DNA of 64,000 bases from contig CM063108.1 of NCBI GenBank assembly GCA_031841125.1, positions 71,210,344-71,274,343 of the forward strand, written 5' to 3'. This DNA comes from Acanthococcus lagerstroemiae. Lineage: Eukaryota; Arthropoda; Insecta; Hemiptera; Eriococcidae. A model generated the notes under the pieces. The model was not told the DNA's origin. It searched no databases and saw only the letters and a list, made by a program, of their open reading frames with translations. The position numbers and the translations under genes are program-made. Positions 48,434 to 60,740 of the stretch are shown one piece after another (position 1 is the stretch's first letter; every line of letters begins with the position of its first letter).

Positions 48434-48990
48434 GATAATGTAATATTTGTAGATTGTAATGTGTTTGTAAAACCGTTTAAAACACGAAGCGTGCGAGTAG
48501 TTTAATTGAGGCTGCCCGCCTCGGACGCGAAACTTCAGTCGCTGTCACCGAGTTACTTTTTCTACATACGGTATATTCTGTCTTTCAGCGGGATACACTG
48601 TTTCTCTCGTTACTTATCAATTTTATTTTCTCCTTTTTTCTTTCTTTTGTAATTATCAAATATGTACTTAACTTATTTTTATCACGTATTACTAATTGTT
48701 ATGTAGTTTTTAATAATATGGATATAATTGTTTTGTTTTTGTTTTTTTGTTTTCTTGTTTCATGTATTATAATAGTACCAAATGAAAGATTAACGTTTAT
48801 ACGCGGATACACATTATATAAATTGTTTTACTTAAATATTCGAAAACCAAATTTTAGTGATTTATTAACTTTTTTTTTTTGAAATTATTTTACTTATTGC
48901 ATTAGTTGCGTAAAGTTTGTGTTCATGACTGGCTGGACGTATGTGAACAAGTTTTAATAAATTTACAAATTTGGATTCATACAAGTTTCC
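47811..48990 (+). other. Possible long 3' UTR
   Basis: T-rich, low-complexity DNA without open frames, with a 28-base T run at 48406-48433. It ends near AATAAA at 48956-48961 with T- and G/T-rich sequence behind. This fits a long neuronal 3' UTR for the exon at 47745, but nothing proves transcription. Confidence 0.35.
48956..48961 (+). promoter_or_regulatory. Candidate polyadenylation signal AATAAA
   Basis: A canonical hexamer in a T-rich region, followed within 40 bases by a T-rich downstream element. It would serve a transcript ending in the exon at 47745. Confidence 0.35.
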
Positions 48991-51588
48991 TCTTTTATTT
49001 CTTACTTATCTACGTTTTTTTTTTTTTTTTTTTTTTTAATATTCTGACAATTTAATACCACACGATCGTACGTGCATTAAAGCTTCGTTGAGAATGTACG
49101 TTTGTCCATTTAACGCTTGTTTTATACAATATATTAAAAGTTTTTATTTACTTGTGTACGTTAGTTTTTTGTCCTATTCGTTGTAATTTTTAAATCGACG
49201 TTCCGTTTACATAGTTGCTTATTTTGTAAATAGTAGTTTTTTGAATTCGTGAAGAAAGCACGGTTACGATGAAGTTTACCAGTCCTTTGATTTTTATTCA
49301 CTTTGTAGGATCATGTTTTGCTTCGATTTTAGAAGTTACGTTTTTTTTCCCTGAGTTGCGTTGAAAATATGGTGTTGGTATTTGCCAGGGCATAGAAGAT
49401 TCCTACATGTGATTGAGAAAGTGTGTTCTTAAAAAGACTGCGCGAGCTTTAAGCTCCTATAGACTAAAATTTTTTCTCTTGTGAATCCTTAAACTAATAG
49501 TGTCATTCACAAGGTAGATTACTATGTTCCAACTCACGATTTTAAAAATGTCCGAGGAAAGGCGTAACTTGTAAATACAGCCTGTATTTTTTTAGTCGAT
49601 AGAGGTGAGGTTTCTGTACATGGGATTTGTCATCTGTGTGAAATTTTGTGCCTTTTACTAAAAAACTTGACGTTTTTAATATTACTTTCATTGGTACTTA
49701 GTGTGCGTAGTACAGCTTGCATCAATCAAAGTCAGTTCAACACTTCTTTTCCTTTCCCTCTGTCATTTTGTTTAATTTTTCTTTTCCAATTTCATTGTTA
49801 AACTAATATTTTAGTCGACTGAAAATTTTATTCAGCTCGTTGGTTTCATTCCAGTTGGCTCAATTTAATTTGTTATTGTTATCATCAATATTCTTAATAT
49901 TTTTATTTCTTTTTACTATTACCGTATTTTAATCACCAACTACTATTATTATTATCATCGCTATGATTCTTTCCTATTATTGTTGTCATTTCCATAGTAT
50001 CTCTAGTACTGTGTTATTGTTATTTCCAAATTAATCAAGCGACTGGATGATATGGTAGCGAGTTGACAATAAGATACTCTTATTACGTAGGTATTAGAGG
50101 ATTACGAATGGAACAGAAGTGTGTCAAACTGTTGTGGTTGTATTTAGGCGCAGAAAGAGCAACAGCTGCGGTATGTACGAATATAACCGCTGCTTTGGGA
50201 ATCGAACAGATGAGACTGAAATTTGGTTATTAGTTCACCTAATGTTGAATAATATCAAACATATAAGATCTCGAACTAGATCTGGAACTATTTCTAGCTT
50301 ATAAACAGGGTAGATCTTTAGGAAGAAAGTCATTCAAAATTATGGCAGTAAGACAGGAATGAATTTCATGTTGATGTGCTGGAAGGAATATGGAGGAAAA
50401 TGTGAGCTGGAGTCCACAAATAAATTTCATAACTTATGTACCTTCCGTATATTCTTATTATAATCTGATTTTTTAAATTAATTTGTTTTTAGTTCATCAG
50501 GTTCATCTTGATCTACCATCTCCTCTATATGTTATGAAAACGCCTATATATATTATGTATAGGTATCCCGTATGTTATAAAATACTAACATAATCTCGAT
50601 CTTTACCCATGCTAGAAACAGATAGACAGTGTTTTGCTTAGAATTGGGATCAACAAAATTTTTCCGTGTCTGTTATTTAAGTTTGGGGCGTACCTGCTCA
50701 ACTTTTTTGGGGGAGGAGGGAGAGAAGAGCTCCGGAATTATCCAACTTCAAAGTTTTAGTTTTTCTAATTGGTAATTTTTATTTTTAGAATCAGCAAACA
50801 GTGCAAAAAGAGAATATGAAAACGTCCTCACCTCAAGTTTCCAACTTCCATACTTTTGTAAAGATCCCTCCCTCCCTTTACTCGGCAAATCGTTGATTTC
50901 AGTCCACCCATGACGGTAACTGAACCGTAAATCTAGATTTCATTTGGTGCCTGCCCGTGTTGGAAACAAACATACGATTTTTTGTTTGTTATCGGAATAA
51001 ATAAAATCTGTTTCTTTTTCAAAATAATTCATTCGACGAGTCATTTTGAACACTTCTCCAGTTACAGACTTCCCTGACAACAGGCTAGAGGCTACACAAT
51101 GTATCCTGCAAAGAATCATACTCGTAATAATGCATAGATAGATGTTGACTCATTAACATTCTAACAAAATTGACTGTAAGATGCTAAATACTTTTCTATT
51201 CTGTGTTATTTTTCTCTTCTAAAAATCCATTTCATTTTCAAGACAATTGTAGATACGAGTATATGTAGTAGGTACTGTTATTTGACCGTCGCTGTAGATT
51301 ATATCAATTCGCTGAAATGTTTCAACTGACAACAAATTTGCCTTTGTGAAGAGGAATGTGAAGATAATTTATTATAACTTCTGTTAGTCGCCATAAACAT
51401 ACTATTATACCAACTTGGAAAATCATGATTATGAAAATATGTACTTCAATATATCCCTTGTTATATTTAGAGGATGATATTATAACGCTCTAGTGCAGAA
51501 AACGTATGAAAAGCTAACGTACTGACAAGATATCTAACGGAACGGAAATGAGACCCTATTCAAGTATATGGAATTTTTAGGGTTAGTA
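48991..51588 (+). other. Intergenic AT-rich DNA
   Basis: No exon or intact element recognised. A T run lies at about 49015-49037. A decayed relative of the CAGGGACG repeat family may lie at about 50690-50930 (GGGGGAGGAGGGAG and CCCTCCCTCCC words). Confidence 0.4.
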
Positions 51589-51899
51589 CAGGGTGCCCAC
51601 TCTTCTGGAAAAACTGGAAATCAGGGAAAAGTCAGGGAATTTTCAAAAAATAAGTTCTTAATAAAATTGCGTCGTTTAGGAATATCATGGTGGCTGGTAC
51701 CTATGTTTAGTTCTATATAAGATTTTTGTTAACTGCTGTTGGTAGAATATTACGGTACTAGAATTTGAAAAAATAAAAAATAGGTGATAACACTCATCAA
51801 TGAACTTTCAACCAGTAGGCTTATTCGTGGAGAAAAAAATTGAGAAGTGGATCTGGAAAAGTCAGGGAAATTCATAATTGTAGAAAAGTGGCCACCCTG
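51589..51899. mobile_element. hAT-like MITE
   Basis: The left end CAGGGTGCCCACTCTTCTGG and the right end, read on the minus strand, CAGGGTGGCCACTTTTCTAC are near-matching inverted repeats. Both are followed by related AGTCAGGGAA words further in. At 311 bp it is non-coding. The flanking 8-mers GGTTAGTA and TTGCATTT do not match, so the duplication has decayed or a border is off. Confidence 0.75.
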
Positions 51900-54800
51900 T
51901 TGCATTTCTCTCGATCGAAGTAAATTTCTTGACTTGCATAATATGTTCCCGATTAGATTTCAGTCACTCCCATTTAATTTTCATGATCCATGCTGAGATA
52001 AATGTACAGGTATCGACGTAGATAGCAATTCTTTTTTTAAAGGGTATGGACAGTTAAAAATGCCGACTAAATTTGAACAGTTCCTTTGGAAAAAGTAATT
52101 TTTCTAAATTTTGTCGACTAGATACTAGAATTTGACGAGTACCAACTTTAGAGGTAGAATGACACTCCCCACCCCCTTCTTCTGGTAGTATGGTCCTATT
52201 AAAATGTTTTCATTATATGTCATTTCTGGAAACGTATTCAGTTGTCACTGCGTAAGATGTACTTAGATAAATGAAACAGCTATTGATTTTTGAAGTCCAC
52301 TTTATGTTCATATAGCTTATAAAAGTACTGTTATCTATCAATAATGAATCTTGAATACTTGTTTTTAATGAAACATGGTGCTACTATCCCCATTTACATG
52401 TAGTTTTAAAAGTGAAGTAGATCTCTAAACCACATTGTGAACAAGCTTGATGCTCACTGTAACTGCCTTGGGTCCGAAAAAAAAATTTATTCGGCGGCGC
52501 GAGAAGTTCCAAGTTTCAGGGTTCTGTAAAATATAATGGTATTTTGTTTTCGTACTGAATATCAAAAACAACGCCTAAAAATGTACTGTTTAAAATAATG
52601 ATGATTGGTAATTATTGTAATAGTGTTGCATTTTAGAACTCGGAATTTCACGTATGTGCCCCCTCCCTCCAAAGTCCTAGATAAGCACTTGTACCTATTC
52701 ATTTATATCCATTTTTTGTTTCAGTTTGGTCTAATGTATTGAATCTCGAATCAGTTGTACCCAGCCAAGATAATATGTACATGAAATCAGGAGATTACAT
52801 TCCATGTTATTGCAGAAGGTTAATGGCTTTTTAATAACATAGGTCATCATATTGTACAATTCAGAACGTGAATATTATGTCTCAAATGAGTACTGCGTAC
52901 TTCTCAAGTTTCAAAAAGCCCCCTCCCCTTACCCGATTTTCTGAATGAACATTTATGAGCTACCTACCTATTCTCCATGGAACTTTCTGTCATCAAATTA
53001 ATGTAGAAACCTCTTTTTCGTTTTTTGATTCTAAAGACGTAAGAATTACAAAAACGCGTTGTCAGTCAAGAAGTGAATTCTAGGAACACCAAATTTGCTT
53101 CGACACTTCACCAATCTTGACAATTACCAATCACGATAGATACCTACCCGCTCAAGTCAAGTCTCGTACTGGTGAGTTTTATTTTATTCGACACAAAAAG
53201 TGGGAGTATGCAACACCTTCGACGAGTTGAAAATTTTCTCGAACCCTGATAATCCAGAATCAATTCAGAAAAATTACCAAGTTGTTTTTTTTTTGTTTTT
53301 TTTTTTTTTTTTTTGGCGAAGAGAAAATCATTACATCGCGCAGTTTAATATCGAATACCTTCTTATTAGAAAATTTGAATAGGTGCAGATAAATTCTTAT
53401 TGGCTGTAGATTGAAGAAAAAAATTGCCCAGATGTGTAAGGAACCAGTAAAATTGAATAGGTAGTTGTGCTAACACATCGAATAAATCATACCGAGCCAT
53501 TTATTTGTGCTGAATTGGGAAAGTGTACTTATTAGTTCTGACTATAGTCATAAAGTGAAATTCGTGATGTTAATCAGTGACCGTAATATTGCTTATTCAG
53601 TGATTTTGTGAGGACATGCTCGCGCAGTACATACCAACCAATAGTTCGAAACTCTATCCCAATTTGAATAATTCTGCAGCGTTCCTGTCTTTGTTTTAAA
53701 GTTCTAATGGAATCACCTTTGTTAAGAGCTTATTACGCATATTTTAGACTTATACATATGTATATCACCTTATGTTATGAACGACCGTCTCACAAATCTT
53801 ACCATATTGGTGGTAAGACAGTGTTTCGATTCGGTTAATTTGCTCACAGTCGGCTATACTTGAATAATTGATTTTACTTCCATAAAACTTCCGGTTATGA
53901 TGATGTTGGAGCTTGAGCTAAGCTGTTCTCAGTCTCTCGCTCCATTACCCAATCCAAAACTGCGAAAAAATCTCCAAAAGAAAACTAAGCACGAACACGT
54001 GCGTTCATTTTTGTACCTACTGTTTGGTTGCTCGCATAGCTGTGAAAGCTACCTCAAGCAATATTGGAGAAAACATTTCGAATCTTACGTCCTAAATTAT
54101 TTAGCTTAATAATTTACCTAGTTTTCGTATCGCCGATATTATTGTACATTTTTTGATGAATTTGTATTATTATATAATTAATTTTGCTCGGGATTCGAGA
54201 GGTTTTTCGAGCCTATCCTGTTGAGAAACGTCGAGTCAGCAAAGCATGTTCGATCGAGCTCATGTAGGAGAACGAGAACCACTCGTCTAATCAGACGTTA
54301 AAATTTTGTAGGATAGTTCATTTCGATCATGTAAATGACATTCGCTGAATACTTGTCAATTTGAATTCATAGGTTATATTTATGTAATTATGCAATTTTT
54401 TAAATCTTTTCATTCCTATCGTTAAGTTATTGAACCAACATACAAAGCATACCTATTCACATCCATTTACACCGCTCTATTATAATATTATTTTTTTTCT
54501 TTTTCTGTTTACTAGTCTATTCCTTATTATTGATTACCTACTTAACCAGTCGCTGTCGCTACCGAATATTTGTATTTTGTACCTATCTTATCAGTTCATT
54601 TTACCAAGATAATTCAGATGCGACGAATTAAAATTTCCAAAAGCTTATTTACAGTCTTAATATTATATTCTTTTTCATTTTTGAATTTTTTGGTTTTGTC
54701 TCCAATTTAAAAGTTTTCAAGTTATTTGTAAGGATTTTTTCTGTAATTATGAAGAACGTACTCGAATTCTGTTATTTTATAGAATTGTATCGTTAAATAA

Positions 54801-55071
54801 CATTAATCTATACAATTTTTATTGTAAATGTCATAACCGATTATTAAAAGTTTTCAATAGTAAATAATTAGAAACATGTTTTTCAAACGTAGTAAAATTC
54901 ATCGGACTAGGAAAGAAGTCCCTGCCAATTTCACGAAATTTATCGTCGTACTGATTTAATGTGAATATGAGACGTACGGAGCCGTCTGCATTTGTACTCA
55001 TTTTTGAATTAAAGAGACGTTGGACTAAAACACGAAGTACACATAATTACACATATATGCAGATGTAGATA
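51900..55071 (+). other. Intergenic DNA, nothing recognised
   Basis: AT-rich. Open frames at 53897-54109 and 54430-54612 have no family signal. A T run lies at 53297-53314. Confidence 0.4.
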
Positions 55072-55192
55072 CAGGCCCGTAACTAACGCCAGGGTAGCCT
55101 GCGAAAATTTTTTTTGTGTTGTATCCTTATGGCTCATGCCCTGGATAAATATCAAATGCCTTGGCACTCACAAGCGCTTAGCTACGTGTCTG
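55072..55192. mobile_element. Small hAT-like MITE
   Basis: The left end CAGGCCCGTAACTAACGCC resembles the minus-strand reading of the right end, CAGACACGTAGCTAAGCGC. It is 121 bp long. The flanking 8-mers TGTAGATA and TGTAATAT match only in their first half, so the call rests on the ends. Confidence 0.55.
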
Positions 55193-55571
55193 TGTAATAT
55201 GTTTAAATTGTCTGTGTGTGTGTGTGTTTTTGTTTGTCTGTTTGTAACCGGATTTGAACTTACCATCAAAAAATTTAGTTTTTATTTTTCATTATCTTAG
55301 TACTAGTCAGAAATATCTCAAAAGGTTCTAAGCACGAGTGAATAAATAGAACACTCCTGAATTATTTTCTTTAAAACAATCTTTCAGTTCGGATATTTCT
55401 GCATGTAATGTTCTCAATCATTTTCGATTTGATTTTCAATGTTAAATTCGATATTGGCCTTCGTGTGTACTTTCCCCTTCCATGAACCATCTAGTACAGT
55501 TCCACCTGTAATACTTCGACTTGTCACTTTTCCAACTTATGAAACGGATGTAAAATAGAATCATATAACGG

Positions 55572-55750
55572 CAGGGCCGCCGAGAGACCATGTCAGCCAA
55601 GTCTGAAACTAGGGTCCCGAGTTCAAGAAATTTTTTTTAGCGCCCGAATCAGGCGTTTATATTTAGCCATAACAAAATTACGATGTCATAACTCCGGCTG
55701 AAACACTAGACCTGTAGACTTGGGGACCGGCCTGGCTCTTGGCAGCCCTG
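55572..55750. mobile_element. hAT-like MITE with 8-bp duplication TATAACGG
   Basis: Exact 8-bp flanks TATAACGG lie at 55564-55571 and 55751-55758. The ends CAGGGCCGCCGAGAG and (minus strand) CAGGGCTGCCAAGAG form the inverted repeat. At 179 bp it has no coding capacity. The exact duplication points to a fairly recent insertion. Confidence 0.88.
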
Positions 55751-56029
55751 TATAACGGTGCGCATATAACGTGAGAATAGAGACTAAATTTTATCACATA
55801 ATTCCAGCATCGAAGCACCTGGTTAATACACTCGAGTAAAATCAGCTGTATCAAATCTGATCCGTAAGGCCACACTCCTTCAACTTGATCTACTAACACT
55901 AAAACAGTATTAGCAATAAATTATAAGAAAAGCAATTAGAATAGGTAATGGAAGGAAGAGTTTGATTAAATGCGGGCTCATTAAGAAACATGTCAAATCG
56001 CAGATAGAATGGCCAATGATTATGTCAAG

Positions 56030-56660
56030 GTCATTTAACGGCCAGCCACGATATTAGGCCACTGCCAATGTGCGCCAATATGGCTGGTGGCACGAGAAGC
56101 GACAGCGGTCCATCTGTGACCGTATTATTAAGTAATTCGTTTCGCACTGCGACACGAGACTATGGGTGACGCGTCCGACTATCGGGTATAACGTTTTGCG
56201 GTAATCATGTCAAGAACACGTTAATGATATAAATCATCTTTGGCTATCGGTATTCTTACGCATAAAAATGGTTTCAGTAAGTTCGCGAACCATCCCATGT
56301 CGTGCAATATGTAACTGTGCGCATTAATATCATCAGACAACACCGACTGAATTTATAAGGAGAGAACTTGCAAAATAGTATTTGGTTACCGGACCACTAA
56401 CTGCCTCGTAGAGCGACTCCATTTCGTGGGCAGTAAGCTCTGTGCCCGATTTCCTGAACGTCCATCCTTCCGAGATACCGATATGACTTCGTTGACGCAG
56501 TCAATCCACCCATAATAACTGCTAAGCCTGCATGAGATGGTTGGTGCTTCTAAACATCTAACCCTCGACTAAAGAATGGCTTTTCTACTATCCCGAAAAT
56601 CTGTAAAAAGACTTACGTCAGCCAGCTATCAAGCGATCGTTCCGCTGCTGGAGTGGAGAC
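56030..56660. other. GC-richer block, unclassified insertion
   Basis: By eye close to half GC, against AT-rich flanks, like the block at 22840-23530. No terminal repeats, pol III boxes or protein match were recognised. It may be a piece of a retrotransposon. Confidence 0.35.
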
Positions 56661-56975
56661 TTGTTGATGTTAGGTAAGCAAATTTTTCAATAAATCGCAC
56701 AAGTGTGTAACAAGATAGTTCCACGTGGGTCGTCTGAAAAATTCAATGAACAAAAGCTCATGTCCGTGATCTGTTTCTTGTTTGTAGTTGAGCTAGGAAT
56801 GTGATGGTTGAGGGCAAACCAGTTAGTAGTAGGTACTAATCCTGTAATAAGAGGTACCCGTTTGATAAAGAGTTTTACTTGAGGCAAAACTTGAGGTAGT
56901 GTTTCGGAGATACAGATATACCTAGGGTGGCCAACCAGCCAATCTTTCGGTAGGAAGGCCGTTAATCAATATTAA

Positions 56976-57271
56976 CAGGCCCGGATTTGGGGGTATACCA
57001 TGAGGCCCCTACCAGCAGGGAGCCTCATCAAATGAATGAATGAATGAATGAATGGGGGGGGGGAGAATTGGTTGCCGATTGCCAGTCGATTATCAATATA
57101 TGTACACGAAAAATATCGACTATGAAAACACATACCTCCTCCTCCCCTGGAAAATTCAACATTCTAAAAACATTACTGTTTGGTACCGTGACCAGGTTTC
57201 TTTTCTACCCGGGGGGGGGGGGGGTCACCAAGCTTGGATCCTGCTGCCCAAGAATCTTAAATCCGGTCCTG
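56976..57271. mobile_element. hAT-like MITE with 8-bp duplication AATATTAA
   Basis: Exact flanks AATATTAA lie at 56968-56975 and 57272-57279. The inverted ends are CAGGCCCGGATTTGGGGG and (minus strand) CAGGACCGGATTTAAGAT. It holds a 10-base G run (57054-57063) after an AATG microsatellite, and a 14-base G run (57211-57224). It is 296 bp and non-coding. Confidence 0.9.
57035..57053 (+). repeat. (AATG)n microsatellite
   Basis: A run of AATG units inside the MITE, leading directly into the G run at 57054-57063. Confidence 0.85.
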
Positions 57272-57919
57272 AATATTAAGTCATAACGGTCATGTACAAG
57301 GCCGGTATTTTTGAAAGTCACGGCCAGCAACTCAGTTATTACAACAAAATTACGATCAAAACCCGCGTTTTGTTCGAGAAATCGTTGAAAATAGCAGTAG
57401 TTTGCTAATAATTTACACAAAATTTGCAGTCAACTTAATATAATTATCTCATTCTCTCATCTCTGAGAGAAATGACCTTTTATCATCCCTCTAACTTCGC
57501 TTCTTCTTATCATTTGTTATTTATTTATTATCTGCTATTTTCGATGGGTCGGTATTGATCTTAACAGTTGGCAACTCTACATTTTCCATATTTTTGATTT
57601 GAGGCAAAATTTTGTTGAGCTTCGCTCACTTTGAAATAAGGATTCATTTTGGTTTAGGAACGAGGTGGCCAGGACTCTCCCCGCAATTACCGATGTGTCT
57701 AAAAGTTACATTTCCTTTTGTCACTTCGTCCTTACACCCAAATTCGTCTTGCTTCCTTTGAAGTTACAAAAATGCCTCACCTGCCATTTGTCCTTTTATC
57801 TATTTTATGTCCTCTGCGTTTTGATTGGTTGAGTGAAACTGTTTTGCCTCAAATCCCATTTTTTAGGCTTTTTGTGGGCTGATCAGTCGGCTAGAACGTG
57901 GATAGAACATAGAACATTT

Positions 57920-58400
57920 GAACGCTGTTCAACAAAAGGGAACCAACTAACATTAGTAAGCAAAATGAGTTATTAGTATCGTTGGAAAGAGCGTAAAACG
58001 TAGAATTTTTCAACATTGGGCCCCCGATTCAAAAATGTGTACTCACGTTGAAAAAAGCTTATCAGTAAACGCAATGTCATATAGTTTCTACATGGCTCTT
58101 TCACGTGTTCTCGAAAAGCGGATTTTGCTAGTTGGTTCCCTTTTGCTGAACGGACGCTGTTAAGTAAAAATTGCTTAAGCGACATCTGTTGACAAAATAG
58201 TGTAGGAAAGAGCGTAAAAAGTAGAATTTTTCAAAATTGAGCTCCCGATTCAAAAATGAGTACCCACGTTGAAAAAAGCTTGCCAGTAAACGCTATGTCC
58301 GTAAACCGGCATTATTCATTGGCTTTTAATGTTAAGTTTTCTCAAAAAACAGATTTTGTCGCTTGAGCTCTTTTTGCTTAACAGCATCCATTTCAGTAGG
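57920..58400 (+). repeat. Two-unit tandem duplication with an inverted arm
   Basis: The unit from about 57983 (GGAAAGAGCGTAAAACGTAG, TTTTTCAACATTG, GTTGAAAAAAGCTTATCAG) recurs from about 58205 with few changes. The tail of each unit (CTCGAAAAGCGGATTTTG or CTCAAAAAACAGATTTTG) is also shared. A segment at 57921-57950 is the near reverse complement of 58129-58161 (AGTTGGTTCCCTTTTG core), so the region can fold. Confidence 0.75.
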
Positions 58401-58692
58401 TTTATCTATTTGCCTCAAAAAGCTTGGGTACTTATGTTTACCTGTTTCGTTTTTTCTGGTCAGACGTTCAAAACGAAATATTTTATTAACATTGTCACTT
58501 ACGAGAAACAAAACAAAATAAATAAACATTCTGTTTCGGTTTCCCATAAGCGATCGTGTGAATAATACCGTTTTGAACCCCTGCACCTCGTAGCCAAAGA
58601 GAAAGCCATTCTTAATCGGGTTCCTGATGGCTTCCATGCAGCTTAACTTCCTCGATCGCCGATAGCCCGTAACTATAAGAGCCAGTGTCTAA

Positions 58693-58799
58693 TGGTCACG
58701 ATGGATTTCATTCGAGTCGGCGACATGTCGCGGACACACTTTTAAATGGTAAAAGTGTGTTCGCGGCCTGTCGCTGACTCGAATGTAAATCCACGATCA
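58693..58799. repeat. Strong imperfect hairpin (about 50-nt arms)
   Basis: The left arm 58693-58744 and right arm 58750-58799 are reverse complements with only a few mismatches. The shared core is ATTCGAGTC.GCGACA and CGAACACACTTTTA, around a 5-base loop AATGG. Weaker pairing extends beyond the arms. It could be a small foldback MITE or a miRNA-precursor-like structure; no target duplication was found. Confidence 0.75.
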
Positions 58800-59372
58800 G
58801 AAGCCAATAGCCAGACGTTATTGGCTGAATGAAAGCTAGAAGCCGAATAAAAATGTTCAAGGAAGCCGTTGTGTTTTACAACCCTATAGCGAAAATCTTA
58901 TCAATATTTTTATTTCCACAACATTGGTTTTGAATTTTAGTTTTTACGTTGCTGCTAATTTTTTATTTCATAGTTTGATACACTCAAGTTATAATATTAT
59001 GAAAAAAAGCCCGCATCCAAGCGGCATTAAAATCGAGCGATGAAGTATGATGAACAATATTCGTTATTTCATTGTTCCTTAGCAGATTCCGTTATTCTAT
59101 TTCTGTAGTGCTCTTCAACTTTTCTTTTATAATCTGCTGGTTTATCATTTTGTCAAAAAGATGTCTTGTCCTCTTGATGTCTCACGGTATGATATTTTTT
59201 GTTTGAAATTACCATAAAAGTTTTACAGCTTATGGTTAGCTTATAATAATAATAATTCTTGACTAGTTATCTACAGAAACAGTAATACTTACTCGTATTT
59301 TGTTTGATATCAGATGAGTGAGTAAAAATATGTTTACGCACAATGAATTATTGTCTTCATTCTGACGCTTAA

Positions 59373-59488
59373 GTGAGTTTCAACTCATACGCGGAGTCTC
59401 CATATTTATATGACATACTAGACAACGCAATGAAGATTTCAATCCGAGGTACAAACGATTGCTTTTATACAATAGACGTACCTATCAG
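59373..59488 (+). CDS. Candidate exon A of an unrecognised gene
   Basis: An open frame SFNSYAESPYLYDILDNAMK then ISIRGTNDCFYTIDVPI ends in phase 2 at a good donor (CTATCAG|GTATGT). The 5' border is uncertain: an acceptor TTAAG at 59371-59373 or a start at ATG 59430. The residue composition looks protein-like rather than low-complexity. I do not recognise the family. It joins in frame to 59792-59866. Confidence 0.35.
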
Positions 59489-59529
59489 GTATGTGGCATT
59501 TTCCATTACCTGGAAGAACTCCACGTACA

Positions 59530-60160
59530 AAGATGGGCATGAGAGTTTTTTTCTTGCTCTTTTCTTTTCACAGAACAAAAAATTTTGCTCTTAATCTTGA
59601 AAAAAAAACTGCTCTCGCTCTTGCTCCCGAAAAATTCGTTATCAGTTTAAGTTATGAGCAAATCTCTGAGATCAGCACTGATCAGCACATCTGCTATCAG
59701 AGAGGCAAGGATACAATTATTTTAACAGCAAATTCATTCCTATGATCGTGATTATTAAATTGGCGAATACCTACATCCTCTGGATTCTCAGGCACGGTCA
59801 GTTTAATCCAGACATACCCAGGATAACAAGTTACAGCGCACCGCGGACTTCCAATTCTAGAGGTAGGTACAATGTCCGAAATCTGAAACCAAGAGTCCAG
59901 TCGCAGTTAGTTACGGAATTATTTTATCACTGAAGCACGGAACATAAATTCACATTGGAAATTGTTGGAAATCTGAAAAAAGTAGAGAAAGGAAAAAATA
60001 GGAAAGAGCAAAAGAGCAACTTGCTCAACCGTTAATCTGTATAGCCGATAAAGGGAGCAGCTCTTGCTCTTGCTTTTCTGGTTTTTTCTCAAAGCTACTC
60101 TTGCTCTTATACTCTCTGAGCAAAAGAGCAACAATAGCTTTCTATCTTGCTCTGTGGAAA
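59530..60160. repeat. GCTCTTGCTC / GAGCAAAAGAGC word clusters
   Basis: The words GCTCTTGCTC and their complement recur at about 59545, 59615, 60007, 60060, 60100 and 60120 in both orientations, flanking and inside the candidate introns. Transcripts could pair locally. The origin is unknown. Confidence 0.5.
59792..59866 (+). CDS. Candidate exon B of the same gene
   Basis: The acceptor CTCTGGATTCTCAG is followed by a phase-2 start that completes an Arg codon. It encodes RHGQFNPDIPRITSYSAPRT then SNSRG. Two overlapping donors exist. GTAGGT after 59862 is the better consensus but puts a stop in the next exon, whereas GTACAA after 59866 keeps the frame open into 60354. The choice, or a missing small exon between, needs transcript data. 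Confidence 0.35.
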
Positions 60161-60353
60161 ATAGTGTCTATCTCTGCTCCATAAGGTGAACAAAAGTATG
60201 TCACAAAAGATAAACTTGAAAATAGTAGTTTGAACTACTTAAGTAAGTAGGTACATATATAGGTATCATGTTACTGTGTAACTAGATCTTGCTTTCTAGC
60301 AGTATATTTTTCTATGAAAAACTAATCCTATCCTGATTGATTTATAATTTCAG

Positions 60354-60438
60354 CGCGATAGAGAATAACGATGCTGTTGATTTTTTATGTGCCAGTCCTC
60401 ATATTTCAACATCGCTTTCTGATTCTGATTCAAAGTTG
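60354..60438 (+). CDS. Candidate exon C of the same gene
   Basis: Between acceptor GATTTATAATTTCAG and a perfect GTAAGT donor. In phase 2 it reads AIENNDAVDFLCASPHISTS then LSDSDSKL and ends in phase 0. It is Ser/Asp-rich and not low-complexity. This is the best supported segment of the candidate gene. The family was not recognised. Confidence 0.42.
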
Positions 60439-60740
60439 GTAAGTACAGTCTTCAGTCTAGACTTCTGCTACCTAGGTAGGTTTTCTAAGATTGATATCGA
60501 AATAGGTATGTAGCAGTAGGTACATTGAAGACAGATGCTGGAAACTTACCTGCAAAGCTACTCATTCCATTCCTCACTATTGACGCTATTGATAAGAGAT
60601 GATGGTGGCAGGTTTCTCTGTTTTATACTAATTGTTAGATTTATTACCTACATTATGTAAGTTATGTTCTATCATTTTACCACTTTTCGTCAGTATGTTT
60701 GGTATACCTACAAACATAATATTTTCGGCTTTTATTGTAG

